A DNA stretch of 64,000 nt from Fen-671 sp963794745 (GCA_963794745.1 CAWCEZ010000007.1:310001-374000), one strand, 5' to 3'; shown: positions 1 through 10,025, counted from the stretch's first letter. The notes: generated from the sequence alone by a model not told the origin. Numbers and translations are program-made.

Positions 1-164
1 CTGACCCGTGCTGGGCCGCCGACGCGTGCGACGGTGGCCCGCTGTAGCCTGCACGGAGAACGCCGGCCCCGCTAGGAGTTATCGCGCCCTCACCCAGCCA
101 AAACGAGACGCCGGAAGGGCTGGCGTACAGTAGCGCCCGAGGCCGCTGGGTCATAGCCGCAGCG

Positions 165-1535
165 GTGCTCGGCTCTGGCATCGCGACCCTCGATTCGACC
201 GTGGTCGGGATCGCGCTGCCGGCAATTGGGCGTTCATTTCACAGCGAGATCGGCATACTGCAGTGGGTCGTGACGGGGTACTCGATAACCCTTGCCGCCT
301 TCATCCTGCTCGGCGGGTCGCTCGGCGACCGGTCCGGGCGGAAGAAGATCTTCCTCGTCGGCGTGGTCTGGTTCGCCGTCGCATCGGCCTTGTGCGGGAT
401 CGCGCCCAACGCAACCAGCCTGATCATCGCCAGGGCCCTCCAGGGTGTCGGCGGGGCGCTCCTCACTCCTGCCAGCTTGGCGATACTGCAGGGTTCTTTC
501 CGCTCCGATGACCGCTCCAGGGCGATCGGCGCCTGGTCCGGCCTCAGCGGTTTGGCGGCAGCAGCCGGCCCGCTCGTTGGGGGCTACCTCATCGCCGTAG
601 GATCTGGCGCTGGGTGTTCTACATCAACATCCCGGTAGCCATCGCCGTCCTGGCGATCACCTCGCACCATGTGCCCGAATCCAAAGACCCGAACAGCAAG
701 GGCAAGGTGGACAGGCTGGGGGCCGCGGTCCGCTGTCGTGTTCCTTGCGGGCCTCACCTACGGTTTGATCGAGGCCTCGAGCCGCGGCTGGTCGAGCCCG
801 GTCGTGCTCGCCGGCCTCGCCATCGCCGCGGTCACCGGCCCGCTGTTCATCGTGATCGAGCGAGGTGTCAAGGACCCGATGCTTCCGCTGAGCGTGTTCA
901 AGTCCCACCAGTTCAGCGCTGCCAATGCCGTGACGTTCATCGTTTACGGGGCGCTGAGCGGGGCCTTGTTCCTGGTACCTGTCGAGTTGCAGCTCGTGGC
1001 CCACTACAGCGCGTTGCAGTCCGGCCTCGCCCTTTTGCCTATCACGGTCCTGATGCTCCTACTGTCCCCTCGCTCAGGGCGCCTGGCAACACGTATCGGC
1101 CCACGTTTGCAAATGTCGCTGGGCCCCGTTGTTGTCGGCGTGGGCCTCTTGCTGCTCACGCAGGCGACTCACCGGGGCAGCTACCTAACCATGGTGCTGC
1201 CGGCAATGCTCGTCTTCGGTGCCGGCCTTGCGATCACGGTGGCCCCATTGACTTCAACTGCAATGAGCGCGGCCCCGGCCGAACACGCGGGCGTCGCCTC
1301 GGCGGTGAACAATGCCGTCGCGCGGGCGGCTGGGCTGATCGCCGTCACCGTGCTGCCCCTGCTCGCCGGCCTCACCGGTGCCGCCGCATTGCAGCCTCAT
1401 CATTTCGCATCGGGTTTTCGCGTCGCTATCGTCATCGCCGGCTGCACCTGCGCTGCCGGCGGCCTTCTCGCCGCCGCGACGATCCGGGACCCCGGACGTG
1501 TCGAGAAAGACAGGTCCGCTCCGACCAATAGGTGA
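165..1535 (+). pseudogene. MFS drug exporter, DHA2/EmrB-QacA type, two frame changes
   Basis: This encodes a proton-driven multidrug exporter of the inner membrane. The N-terminal part has the conserved first helix (LDSTVVGIALPAIG) and motif A (GGSLGDRSGRKK). The reading frame slips near 605, where SWRWVFYINIP continues in another frame, and returns to the first frame near 730, just before VVFLAGLTYGLIEASSRGW. The two slips compensate, so about 455 residues with the usual helix pattern can be rebuilt. The GTG at 165 is only the first usable start in this frame: the family-like residues GRWVIAAA lie upstream of it and no good start is visible there, so the true 5' end is uncertain. It lies just upstream of the YCII/sigma pair on the same strand. 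It is either a pseudogene or a gene with two base errors. Confidence 0.75.
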
Positions 1536-1570
1536 CGGGGCCGTCGGGGCCTCGAGGAAAAGGAGGCACG

Positions 1571-1933
1571 GTGAAATACATGGTGATCATCTATGGGAAC
1601 AAAGACCTGTGGAGGTCCTTCCCGCCTAAGGTCGCGAGCAAAACCATCGCGGAGGTTGACGCCTTCAACAAGCGCCACGCCGAAAGCGCGGAGTTGTTGG
1701 GGGCTTACGGCTTGGGCGACGAACTGACAGCCAAAACGGTGAGGGTACGCGAGGGTGTCGCGGCCGTGACCGACGGGCCCTACCTCGAGGCGAAGGAGTT
1801 TGTGTCGAGCTTTTTCATCCTCGACTGCGAAAACGAGGCGCGAGCATTAGAAATCGCGGCTGAGTACCCCTTCGCGGCCCACAATGCGGTCGAGGTGTGG
1901 CCGATCTTGCACGAGGCCGGGCAGGAGATGTGA
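1571..1933 (+). CDS. YCII/DGPF-domain protein, partner of ECF42 sigma factor
   Basis: This is a small (about 120 residue) YCII-related protein. The domain begins KYMVIIYGN and carries the characteristic VTDGPYLEAKE segment with the DGP-like motif, followed by a ferredoxin-like C-terminal half. The start is GTG 1571 because a strong AAGGAGG lies just upstream at about 1560-1566. The stop overlaps the GTG start of the sigma factor by 4 bases, so the two are translationally coupled. DGPF/YCII proteins are the known genomic partners of ECF42 sigma factors; their biochemical role is not settled, and enzyme or sensor roles are both possible. Confidence 0.88.
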   Translation: MKYMVIIYGNKDLWRSFPPKVASKTIAEVDAFNKRHAESAELLGAYGLGDELTAKTVRVREGVAAVTDGPYLEAKEFVSSFFILDCENEARALEIAAEYPFAAHNAVEVWPILHEAGQEM

Positions 1934-3171
1934 CCGAGAGGCGCAGTGCCGAGGACCTGTTGCGCGAGCTGGCTCCGCAGGTCCTCGGCGCGCTCGTGCG
2001 CCGGCACGGTCAACTGGACCTTTGCGAGGACGCAGTCCAAGAAACACTCCTCGAGGCGTCGCTGGAGTGGGGGAAGGCCGGCGTGCCAGAACACCCAAGA
2101 GGTTGGCTCCTCACCGTAGCGACCCGTCGGCTTATCGACCGCGTTCGTAGCGACGGCGCTCGACGCCGGCGCGAGGAGCAGATCGTTGTTGGCGCTCCTC
2201 CTGCAGAGCTGGCCGAGCTCGCCGGCGAGGAGCGCGACGACTCCTTAGCCCTCCTGTACATGTGCTGCCATCCCGCCCTTAGTGCGCCCGCGCAGGTCGC
2301 GCTCACGCTTCGAGCCGTAGGCGGGCTTTCCACTAGGGAGATCGCCGGCGCGTTCTTCGTGCCCGAGGCGACGATGGCACAACGCATCAGCCGAGCCAAG
2401 AAACGCCTGCAAGACGCCGGTGCGGTCTTCTCGCTACCACCGCCCGAAGAGGTCGAAGACCGCACACGGGTCGTTCGTCACGTGTTGTACCTGATTTTCA
2501 ACGAGGGTTACACCGCATCGTCGGGCGTAGCGGTCCACCGGGCCGAACTGACGACCGAAGCAATCCGGTTGGCTCGCGAGGTACACCGCCTGCGTCCCGC
2601 CGATACGGAGACGACCGGTCTTCTCGCCTTGATGTTGCTGACCGAGGCACGCCGCCCGGCTCGGACCACAGCCGTCGGGGACGTCGTACCGCTTGCCGAG
2701 CAGGACCGGGGCCTGTGGGATAAGAGATTGGTCCAAGAAGGGGTGGCACTTGTCAGCGGGGCGTTGTCCGCCGGCCCTGTTGGCTCTTACCAGCTCCAGG
2801 CGGCGATCGCCGCTCTGCACGACGAAGCCGAACGCGTGGAAGATACGGACTGGCCTCAGGTACTTGCCCTTTACGGGCTGCTCGACGAGATCTCCCCGAA
2901 CCCGATGGCCACGCTGAACCGATGTGTCGCAGCGTCGATGGTTCACGGTCCTGCCGCCGGCCTTGATCTTCTCGCCACCCTCCAAGAGGACCCTCGGGTG
3001 CGCCAGCATCACCTGTTCTACGCCGTGCAAGGTCACCTCCTCGACTTGGCGGGGGACTACCCCGCCGCCAGCGAAGCGTTTGAGACCGCGGCGCGGCGCA
3101 CCGCTAGCCAGCCGGAGAAGCGCTACTTGATGAAAAGGTCCAACCAGGTCCGGTCTGGCCACCGCACCTAG
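1930..3171 (+). CDS. ECF42-type RNA polymerase sigma factor with C-terminal extension
   Basis: This is an extracytoplasmic-function sigma factor of about 413 residues, much longer than a minimal ECF sigma. Region 2 covers the first about 90 residues (QETLLEASLEWGKAG, then PRGWLLTVATRRLIDRVRS). Region 4 follows with a helix-turn-helix around LSTREIAGAFFVPEATMAQR. The remaining about 240 residues are a helical, TPR-like extension (domain family seen in ECF42) that in this family replaces a separate anti-sigma factor. The GTG start at 1930 sits inside the stop of the YCII gene, with GCAGGAG as ribosome site. Its stop shares the CTAG at 3168-3171 with the stop of the convergent peptidase gene. 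The target promoters are unknown. Confidence 0.9.
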   Translation: MTERRSAEDLLRELAPQVLGALVRRHGQLDLCEDAVQETLLEASLEWGKAGVPEHPRGWLLTVATRRLIDRVRSDGARRRREEQIVVGAPPAELAELAGEERDDSLALLYMCCHPALSAPAQVALTLRAVGGLSTREIAGAFFVPEATMAQRISRAKKRLQDAGAVFSLPPPEEVEDRTRVVRHVLYLIFNEGYTASSGVAVHRAELTTEAIRLAREVHRLRPADTETTGLLALMLLTEARRPARTTAVGDVVPLAEQDRGLWDKRLVQEGVALVSGALSAGPVGSYQLQAAIAALHDEAERVEDTDWPQVLALYGLLDEISPNPMATLNRCVAASMVHGPAAGLDLLATLQEDPRVRQHHLFYAVQGHLLDLAGDYPAASEAFETAARRTASQPEKRYLMKRSNQVRSGHRT

Positions 3172-4706
3172 GACGAGCGCGACTTCAAGGCGGTCAAAAG
3201 GTCCGTACCGTCGGGAGATCCCAAGCCGGTACAGGCGTTCCAGCCGGCATGCGCCGAATAGGCGCCGTTTGAACCCGAGGTGATCTCGTGCAACGAGGCC
3301 TTGCCGGCGGAAGAGTAGAGGAAAGGCTGGAGGAACCCGACGGGCTGGCCGAGCGACTGGTTGAGCAAAGCTACGAGACCGGCCCACAGTGGCGCTACCG
3401 CGCTCGTGCCGCCCACGGTCATGGTCTCACCGTCGACTCGCACCGTGTAGCCAGTGTCGGGGTCGGCGTCGCCCGCTATATCTGGCACGCCACGGCCGGT
3501 TTTCCCACCCGGGTTGGCGGACTGGGGGATATTGGCGTCCTGTTGGTATGGCGGGACGGGGAACACGACGCTGACCCCGCCTCCCCCCGCGCCACCCCCA
3601 GTCCCGTCGTTCCACGCTGTTTCGGTAATGATCTGGCCCGTTGTCGAGAGCTGAAGGCTCGTCCCCCCACAAGCGAGGGCGTGAGGAGCAGATGCCGGGA
3701 AATCAACGTGGGCGAGGCCGTCGCTTACCCCGTCACCGGAGCCATTGTCGCCTGCCGCGACAGTCACCGTCACGCCCATCGCAGCCGCCGCGGCGAACGC
3801 CTGCTCCATCTGCTGCATTGCCTGCGCGGTCCACGTGCTCTCAGCGCTCCCCCAGCTGATCGAGATCACCGAGGGTTGGCGCGTCGTGTCGTGCACGGCC
3901 GTCGTGACGGCATCGATAAAACCCTGGTCAGTATTGGGCGCGAAGTACACCGAGATATCGGCTCCCGGGGCAACGCTGCCGAGGACCTCGATGTCGAGCA
4001 TCACTTCGCCGTCGGGACCGTTGGGCTTTCCCGGGTGGTTCTCGCCTTTGAGCACGCTCACGGCATGCACGGTCGGCATTGCGATCCCTAGCGACGAAAA
4101 GTAGTCGCTCAGGTCGTCCTCCCGGAAACCTCCGCCGAGCTCGATGATCGCCACGGACTGGCCGCTGCCGGTAAGCCCCTTCGGGAACGAATAAGCCGCC
4201 GCCACCTGTGGAGGCGTGTACTGCGTCGACTGCGGGGCGAGGGTTGCCCGGGGACGGAAACGAAAATGGGGCTGCGCCTGGGGACGTTCGTCGATGCCGA
4301 AAACGCCCGTTACTACGCCGTCGAGCTCAGCCGGCAAAGTGAGCCCGCCCTCGCGGCCACGGTACGTTGCCCCATCGGGGGAGCGGTAGAGGGCGACCGT
4401 CGCCTCAAAGGCGCTGGCGATGGCGCCCACCGGGCCGGAAAGCTCGACGCTGCGCCGGGCGAGGTCGACTTTGCCGACCGACAGGCCGTGCCCCGCTGCA
4501 AATTGCCGTACCGCTTGGACATCTGCCTCGGCTGCACCATGAGCGGCGCGGTACTCCTCGCGCGTGAGGCGCCCGGGCGAAGGTTCGGTGCCTCGCAAAT
4601 ATACAGTTACGGTCGCTCGGCTCTGCGGGTCCACATTTCCGATGCGCTCATGGACGGGGACGTCACGGTTGCTCCCCGGTAGCGCTATACGCGAGAGTTC
4701 AGTCAT
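3168..4706 (-). CDS. S53 (sedolisin/kumamolisin) serine-carboxyl peptidase
   Basis: This is an acid-acting endopeptidase precursor of 512 residues. Residues about 10-160 form the pro-kumamolisin activation domain, and the catalytic domain follows from about 165. The catalytic set is visible: Glu234 and Asp238 in DGEVMLDIEV, the oxyanion Asp320 in AAGDNGSG, and Ser435 in GGTSAVAP. A calcium-site-like tail is present (GWNACTGLGSPDG). There is no classical signal peptide, which is common in bacterial sedolisins. It is divergent from the phosphoesterase gene, with fewer than 50 bases between starts, so they may share a control region. Sedolisins work best at low pH, fitting an acidic habitat. Confidence 0.92.
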   Translation of the reverse strand: MTELSRIALPGSNRDVPVHERIGNVDPQSRATVTVYLRGTEPSPGRLTREEYRAAHGAAEADVQAVRQFAAGHGLSVGKVDLARRSVELSGPVGAIASAFEATVALYRSPDGATYRGREGGLTLPAELDGVVTGVFGIDERPQAQPHFRFRPRATLAPQSTQYTPPQVAAAYSFPKGLTGSGQSVAIIELGGGFREDDLSDYFSSLGIAMPTVHAVSVLKGENHPGKPNGPDGEVMLDIEVLGSVAPGADISVYFAPNTDQGFIDAVTTAVHDTTRQPSVISISWGSAESTWTAQAMQQMEQAFAAAAAMGVTVTVAAGDNGSGDGVSDGLAHVDFPASAPHALACGGTSLQLSTTGQIITETAWNDGTGGGAGGGGVSVVFPVPPYQQDANIPQSANPGGKTGRGVPDIAGDADPDTGYTVRVDGETMTVGGTSAVAPLWAGLVALLNQSLGQPVGFLQPFLYSSAGKASLHEITSGSNGAYSAHAGWNACTGLGSPDGTDLLTALKSRSS

Positions 4707-4754
4707 AGAATCTCATCATCGCCCCTCGTGGCGTCGTCGTCTAGTGATAACCCA

Positions 4755-6209
4755 ATGACAAATGCCCCAACGCCAGCAAACAACCTAGGCTCGGTCGACC
4801 ACATCGTCGTCCTGATGCTGGAAAATCGGTCATTCGACCACATGCTCGGTTTTTTGTACGCGGAGCAGGGCAACATTTCGCGCTCAGGTGCTCCCTTCGA
4901 AGGCCTAACCGGCAAAGAACGCAACACTGACCAAAACGGGAAGCCGGTTGTCGTGAGCCAGGCTGCGGTGTCGAGGCCGAGCCTGTATTTCCTCCCCGGC
5001 GCGGATCCGGGGGAAGGCTACGCCGCCACGAATTCCCAGCTTTACGGAGAGGTCGGACCGTCGGCACCGCCAACTAATTCCGGCTTCGTCACGAACTATG
5101 CGGCCACACTGGCATGGCAGTCGCGGGACCCGAGTTGGTCGGTGCTGCCCGGCACAATGCCCGCCGAGATCATGGTTATGTTCACGCCCGAGACGCTGCC
5201 GGTCCTTTCGGCCCTCGCCAAGGGGTTCGCCGTCTGCGACCAATGGTTTGCATCGGTACCGACCGAGACCTTGCCCAACAGGGCGTTCGCCGGGGCCGCG
5301 ACCAGCCAGGGCCATATGGACGACAAGACCAAGACCTTCACTTCAGCGAGCATTTTCGGGCTGCTCTCCAACAAAGGGACCAGCTGGACGGTCTACGGCT
5401 ACGACAGCCCCCCGCTTACCCGGCAACTTTTCACCGACATCACTGGAGCAGACGAGGCACACTTCGGTCTTTTCACGGACTTTCAAGTGGCCGCTGCCCA
5501 AGGGACGCTCGCAGCCGTCAGCTTCCTCGAACCCAGCTGGGAATCGACAGGCAACAGCCAACACCCCAATTACGACGTCGCACTCGGTGAGGAACTTGTC
5601 CACGACGTCTACTACGCACTGCGCAACGGCCCCGCCTGGGCGGCAACCCTGCTGGTGGTCACTTATGACGAGCACGGTGGCTGTTACGACCACGTCCCTC
5701 CCCCCTCAGGGGCCGTGCCCCCCGACGACAACAAGGGCGAGTACGGCTTTGATTTCACACGCTTCGGGGTACGCGTCCCAACGGTCCTGGTCTCGCCTCT
5801 CATCGAGGCCGGGACGGTCTTGCGGGCGACGCCCGGTGGTACGCCGTTCGACCACACCTCAGTGCTGCGGACCATCGAACTGCGCTGGGGCCTCCCATCT
5901 CTAACTGCCCGTGACGCCGCCGCACCCGACATCGCTCCCGTGCTCGCTCTCGAGGCGCCGCGCGCCGACGACCCATTAGCCGGCGTCGCGGTCCCGGTCT
6001 CAGGGCAGGCCGGCCCATCCGCCGACCTGCCCTCCCATTTGCTCAAGGTGCACGCTGAGCTGGTTTCTCACCTGGTGGTGCCAGGTAGCACCGAGGAGAT
6101 GCCCGACCTGCGTACGAGTGCCGACTACACGGCGTACATCCGCTCGCGGACGGCGGCCTGGCAACGAGCGCGTGCGCAGGGTGCCGGAGGCTACCGTTCT
6201 CAGGCGTGA
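4755..6209 (+). CDS. Phosphoesterase, phospholipase C / acid phosphatase family
   Basis: This is a hydrolase of the bacterial phospholipase C/AcpA acid phosphatase family (phosphoesterase domain), about 484 residues. The signature VDHIVVLMLENRSFDHMLG at the N-terminus provides the metal/nucleophile region, and VTYDEHGGCYDHVPPP gives the second metal-binding block. It probably cleaves phosphate esters or phospholipids. The start is uncertain: ATG 4755 lies closest to the conserved domain, but an in-frame GTG at 4728 is possible, and neither has a clear ribosome site. No signal peptide is evident. The stop overlaps the GTG of the next gene by 4 bases. Confidence 0.88.
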   Translation: MTNAPTPANNLGSVDHIVVLMLENRSFDHMLGFLYAEQGNISRSGAPFEGLTGKERNTDQNGKPVVVSQAAVSRPSLYFLPGADPGEGYAATNSQLYGEVGPSAPPTNSGFVTNYAATLAWQSRDPSWSVLPGTMPAEIMVMFTPETLPVLSALAKGFAVCDQWFASVPTETLPNRAFAGAATSQGHMDDKTKTFTSASIFGLLSNKGTSWTVYGYDSPPLTRQLFTDITGADEAHFGLFTDFQVAAAQGTLAAVSFLEPSWESTGNSQHPNYDVALGEELVHDVYYALRNGPAWAATLLVVTYDEHGGCYDHVPPPSGAVPPDDNKGEYGFDFTRFGVRVPTVLVSPLIEAGTVLRATPGGTPFDHTSVLRTIELRWGLPSLTARDAAAPDIAPVLALEAPRADDPLAGVAVPVSGQAGPSADLPSHLLKVHAELVSHLVVPGSTEEMPDLRTSADYTAYIRSRTAAWQRARAQGAGGYRSQA

Positions 6210-7009
6210 AGCGCTCGCGGCACCGCTACGGCAAGCAGCGCTGGCAGGTAGCTGACCTTTGGCTCCCCGACGGTACGGGCTCCTCGGGCTCCTTGCGCGC
6301 TCCGGGCGGCGGGATTGCTGTAGTCGTGCTCGTCCACGGCGGGTATTGGCGCTCGTGGTACACCAAGAGCCTGATGAACGGGCTGGCAAGAGCAGTCGTG
6401 GCCAACGGATGGGCGGCCTGGAACATCGAGTACCGCCGGGTGGGCCCGCTCGGGGGCGGCGGATGGCCCGCGACGTTCGCTGACGTAGGTGCTGCCGTCG
6501 ACCACCTTCAAACGTTCCCGGCCCTGGACCTTGGCCGTGTAGTCACATGCGGGCACTCTTCGGGGGGTCACCTGGCGCTGTGGGCCGCCGGACGCCACAA
6601 GGCGCCCGCGGGTACGCCCGGGACGCCACCGCTAGTGCGGCCGAAGGCGGCGATGTCGCTCGCCGGCGTGGTCGACCTCGAGCTCGGCGTGGAAATGGGC
6701 CTTGGCGGAGGGGCCGTGAAGGCTTTCCTCGGTGGAGGCCCTGAGCAGTGGCCGGACCGTTACCGTGCCGCGTCCCCCGCAGCGCTGCTCCCCCTCGGTA
6801 TCCCGCAGGTCCTGGTCCACGGCCTGGCGGACACGGTGGTCCCGCCCGAGATGAGCGCGCGCTACCAACGAGCCGCCGTGGCGGCCGGCGACGACGCCAT
6901 TTATGTGCCGGTGCCATCGGCGGGCCATCGCGAGCTGATCAACCCGGCGAGCGCCGCGTGGGGCGTCGCGGCGGGGCACCTGGAGGACCTGCTGGCCGCC
7001 CCGGGCTGA
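6206..7009 (+). CDS. Alpha/beta-hydrolase esterase (kynurenine formamidase / BD-FAE-like)
   Basis: This is a 267-residue alpha/beta-hydrolase. The oxyanion motif is HGGYW (His44-Gly46), the nucleophile is Ser118 in GHSSGGH, the acid is Asp209 in HGLADTVVPP, and the base is His241 in SAGHRE, all in family order. The closest families are small carboxylesterases and arylformamidases; the substrate cannot be told from sequence. It is translationally coupled to the upstream phosphoesterase through a GTGA overlap, so the two probably work in the same process, for example breakdown of ester-linked substrates. Confidence 0.85.
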   Translation: MKRSRHRYGKQRWQVADLWLPDGTGSSGSLRAPGGGIAVVVLVHGGYWRSWYTKSLMNGLARAVVANGWAAWNIEYRRVGPLGGGGWPATFADVGAAVDHLQTFPALDLGRVVTCGHSSGGHLALWAAGRHKAPAGTPGTPPLVRPKAAMSLAGVVDLELGVEMGLGGGAVKAFLGGGPEQWPDRYRAASPAALLPLGIPQVLVHGLADTVVPPEMSARYQRAAVAAGDDAIYVPVPSAGHRELINPASAAWGVAAGHLEDLLAAPG

Positions 7010-7056
7010 GCCATTTTCGGCGGCATGCGCCGCCGATTAACCACCGCATCGCGCGG

Positions 7057-9177
7057 GTGCCGATATGGAACAGTGGGAGCAACGAAGGGCCCGGGTACGA
7101 CCTGGCGAGGTTGGTCTTCCCAAACAGACGCACGATCGAGTTCCGTGACGAGCGCGGCTCTCCCCTCACACGCTTCGGTACGGAGCCGGACGTTCCCCAA
7201 GACAAGGTCGTGGTTCGCCCTGGGCGCTCCCCTCGAGCTGCTCAGCCCCTTGTCGGTGCTGCGCATCCTGTTCGCTGTCGACCTGGTGGCTTGGCCCATC
7301 GAGGGCCTGGTGCTGCGGTGGCCCGGCTACAAGCTCGGCTTGCTCATCGGCGGCGACGGCCGTCGCCGCGACCGTCTGGTTCGCTTTGCGCTCGGCAAGA
7401 GCAGTCAGCCGGCGTGTGTGCGAAGCGCTGGCCCTGCTCGCCAACGTCCTCGTGCTGACGCTGGCCTACGCGGCGCCGACCTTGGGCCCGGTGCTGGCCG
7501 CCGTGCTGTTCCTGCTGCCGGTGGCGTCGTTCATCGCGCTCTTCCTCGGTTGGCGGGCGATACTCGGCCATCAGGCGGTGGTGACAGTGGGGCTGGGCCT
7601 GGTGCTGGCCGGACCGCTCGGGACCGGCTCGGCTGTGCTCGTGGACGTGCTCGTGTCACTGATGCTGCTGTGCGCCTCGATGACGATCCGGCTCCTGGTC
7701 GCGTCGGTCTGGAGCCGGGGGTCAGTCGACCCTGACACCGGGCTGCCCAACGGCATCGGGTTGTCGCGACGTCTGGGCCCGCTGGTCGGCGAAGGCGGCT
7801 CGTCCCAGGAGCGGAACGGGGCCGCTCGTCCTCGCCACAGTCCTGCTCGGCGGTATCGCCGAGGCCCGCCAGGCGCTCGGCTACAACGTCGGCACAGAGC
7901 TGCTCCGGCGCGCCGTCGAGGACCTCGGACAGGTTGTCCCGGCCGACACCCTGATAGCGCGCGTGGAGGCTGACGAGCTCGTGATCGCCCGCCGGCTGAG
8001 CCTGGCGACCGGCCCGGGCCTCGGCGGCACAGGGACACCGGGCACGGTGCCAGAGGACGTCCTCCTCGCCGCCCTAACGCTCGCCGACGAACTGGCTCGC
8101 TCGATCGCTGCCGGCCGCTACCTCGTCGATGGGATCGAGGTACTACTGCGCGCCCACATCGGCCTCGTTTTCGCTCCCTGGGACGGCGAAGAGGTGGCAG
8201 AGCTGGTACGGCGGGCCTCGCTCAATGCCCGCCGCGCCGCCCACGACGGGGTCACGACGGCGTTGTGGGACGGCGACCGCGACGCGATGACGGGCGAGGA
8301 CCTTGCGCTGCTCGCGGACCTGCGCCTAGCAGTGGAACGCGACGAACTGTGGCTGGCCTACCAACCCCAGGTGACCGCGCCCGAAGGGACGGTCGTCTCA
8401 GTGGAGGCCCTGCTGCGCTGGGACAGCCCGGTTCATGGCAGCGTCCCTCCGGGACGGTTCATCATCCTCGCCGAGCGAACGGGTCTCATCGACAGGCTCA
8501 CCGAATGGGTGCTCCATCAGGCTCTCGACGCCCAGGTGCGCTGGCGGGCCCAAGGCGTCGACCTGCCGGTCTCGGTCAACCTGTCGGCAACCACGCTTGG
8601 CCGCCCGGACCTGGCCGCGTGGATCCTTTCCCAGCTAGATGCCCGCCAGTTGCCGACCGGCGCGCTGACGGTCGAGGTGACCGAGACGGCGGCCGCCGAC
8701 CTGCTCGCTGCCGTCCATTTGTTGTCGCCGCTGCACGACCGAGGGGTGCGCGTCTCGATCGACGACTTCGGCACCGGGTATACCTCGCTCGCCGCCATCC
8801 CCTACCTGCCGCTCGACGAGATCAAAGTCGACATGCAGTTCGTCAAGAGAGCACCCACGTCTGCGGCCGATGAAGCCATCGTGCGCTGCGTCCACGAGCT
8901 CGCCCACCGGCTCGGTCTCATCACCGTGGCTGAGGGCGTCGAGGACGAAGTCGTGAGAGACCTGATGATCGAGATCGACTTCGACCTGCTGCAGGGCTAC
9001 CACTACTCCAAGGGCCTGCCCGAGGCCGAACTGTTGTCCTTTATCGCCAGGCCGGCTGCGCCGTCAGCGGCGCGCTCTACGAGAGCGCCTCTAGCACTTG
9101 ACCGCGACAGCGAAGTCGTCGCTGCGCCGGAGCCCGAGGTGGTCGACGGCTTGGCCCACCAGGCGGAGCTCGGCTAG
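7057..9177 (+). pseudogene. Membrane GGDEF-EAL protein, broken by about three frame changes
   Basis: This is a c-di-GMP protein with a multi-helix membrane region, a degenerate GGDEF domain and an EAL phosphodiesterase domain. Coding signal moves between frames: frame 1 near 7057-7210 (SNEGPGYDLARLVFPNRR), another frame 7215-7345 (LLSPLSVLRILFAVDLVAWP), a third 7345-7800 (membrane helices, then SVDPDTGLPNGIGLSRRLG), and back to frame 1 from about 7815 to the end. The GGDEF motif reads EADEL, so synthase activity is unlikely. The EAL part looks intact: VEALLRW, VNLSATTL, VTETAA, DDFGTGYTSL, EIKVD, AEGVE and LLQGYHYS. The uninterrupted segment is 7963-9177. The 3' end overlaps the convergent ferritin-like gene by 87 bases. 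Confidence 0.75.
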
Positions 9178-9912
9178 GCCGGGAAGGCCAGAAATGCGGC
9201 GGTCGATGCGTTGCGCCGCCTGCGCCCCATCGGGCCCCCCGAAGAGGTAGCCGACGAGGAAGGCGACGTCGTCGCGGGGCATGATGCCCGACCCGACCGG
9301 GGCCCAGAACTTCGCCAGCATCGCACGCGTCAGACGCTGCGCCGCGCGGTTGGCGCCGAGACGCTTTTCGGCCTCGGACATGTAGAAATCGATGTGGCGG
9401 CCCTCTTGTCGCATGATGCGCCGCAGCAGCTCGGACAGCACCGGGTGCCCGGCACGCTCGGCGAGGCGGGCGTAGCCCGCCTGGGTAGTCCACTCGTTGA
9501 CCGCACCCCAGCTCATATGCAGGGCAATGACGTGGCCGGTCAACATCGACGTGAGCTGGGTCAGCATCGGCCGCACTTGGTCCCGCAGCCCAAGGTGCTG
9601 GCGCAGCGACGCTACCCGGTCGCCATTTGCCAGTTCCCCGTGGGCTGCCAGGACCTGGCCGATCGCCTCACCGTGCCAATGTTCTTCGTAGTTCCAAATG
9701 GTGAGAAAGGTCGTGATATCTGAGTCGCGGTGAGCTCTCGTAACAAGAAGGTCGCGCAGGTAGCAAACGGAGTGGTGCTCGACATCGTGCATATAACGCA
9801 GGCAGCGCAATACCGGGGCCGTGAGCGGCTCCCGCCTGAACGCCCCGAAATCAATGTCGGAGGTGTCGAGGCGGTGGGTGAGGCTCGAGAAGCGGTCGAC
9901 GTCGAATTTCAT
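9091..9912 (-). CDS. Ferritin-like (di-iron fold) protein
   Basis: This is a helical protein of 273 residues. Pairs of acidic and histidine residues typical of ferritin-like di-iron folds are visible: DVEHHSVCYLRD, NYEEHWHGEAIG, a middle helix WGAVNEW, and RQEGRHIDFY. The spacing of the E..H motifs over four helices supports a carboxylate-bridged metal centre, so it may be an oxidase, oxygenase or metal-storage-like enzyme. The substrate is not recognisable. It overlaps the 3' end of the convergent EAL gene by 87 bases. No clear ribosome site precedes the ATG. Confidence 0.7.
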   Translation of the reverse strand: MKFDVDRFSSLTHRLDTSDIDFGAFRREPLTAPVLRCLRYMHDVEHHSVCYLRDLLVTRAHRDSDITTFLTIWNYEEHWHGEAIGQVLAAHGELANGDRVASLRQHLGLRDQVRPMLTQLTSMLTGHVIALHMSWGAVNEWTTQAGYARLAERAGHPVLSELLRRIMRQEGRHIDFYMSEAEKRLGANRAAQRLTRAMLAKFWAPVGSGIMPRDDVAFLVGYLFGGPDGAQAAQRIDRRISGLPGLAELRLVGQAVDHLGLRRSDDFAVAVKC

Positions 9913-10025
9913 ATACCGGTGCTACGGCGGTGGGTTCGCCCTCGGATTAGCCGAACGCCGCCGACCTCGCAAATAAATGCTAGTGGGCACCTCCTGCCCC
10001 AAAGCGTGATGAGCACCGGCGCGCG

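Noticed and set aside
2434..3387. Minus-strand frame of 317 codons opposite the sigma factor
   Set aside because: It crosses the 3' ends of two well supported genes; shadow.
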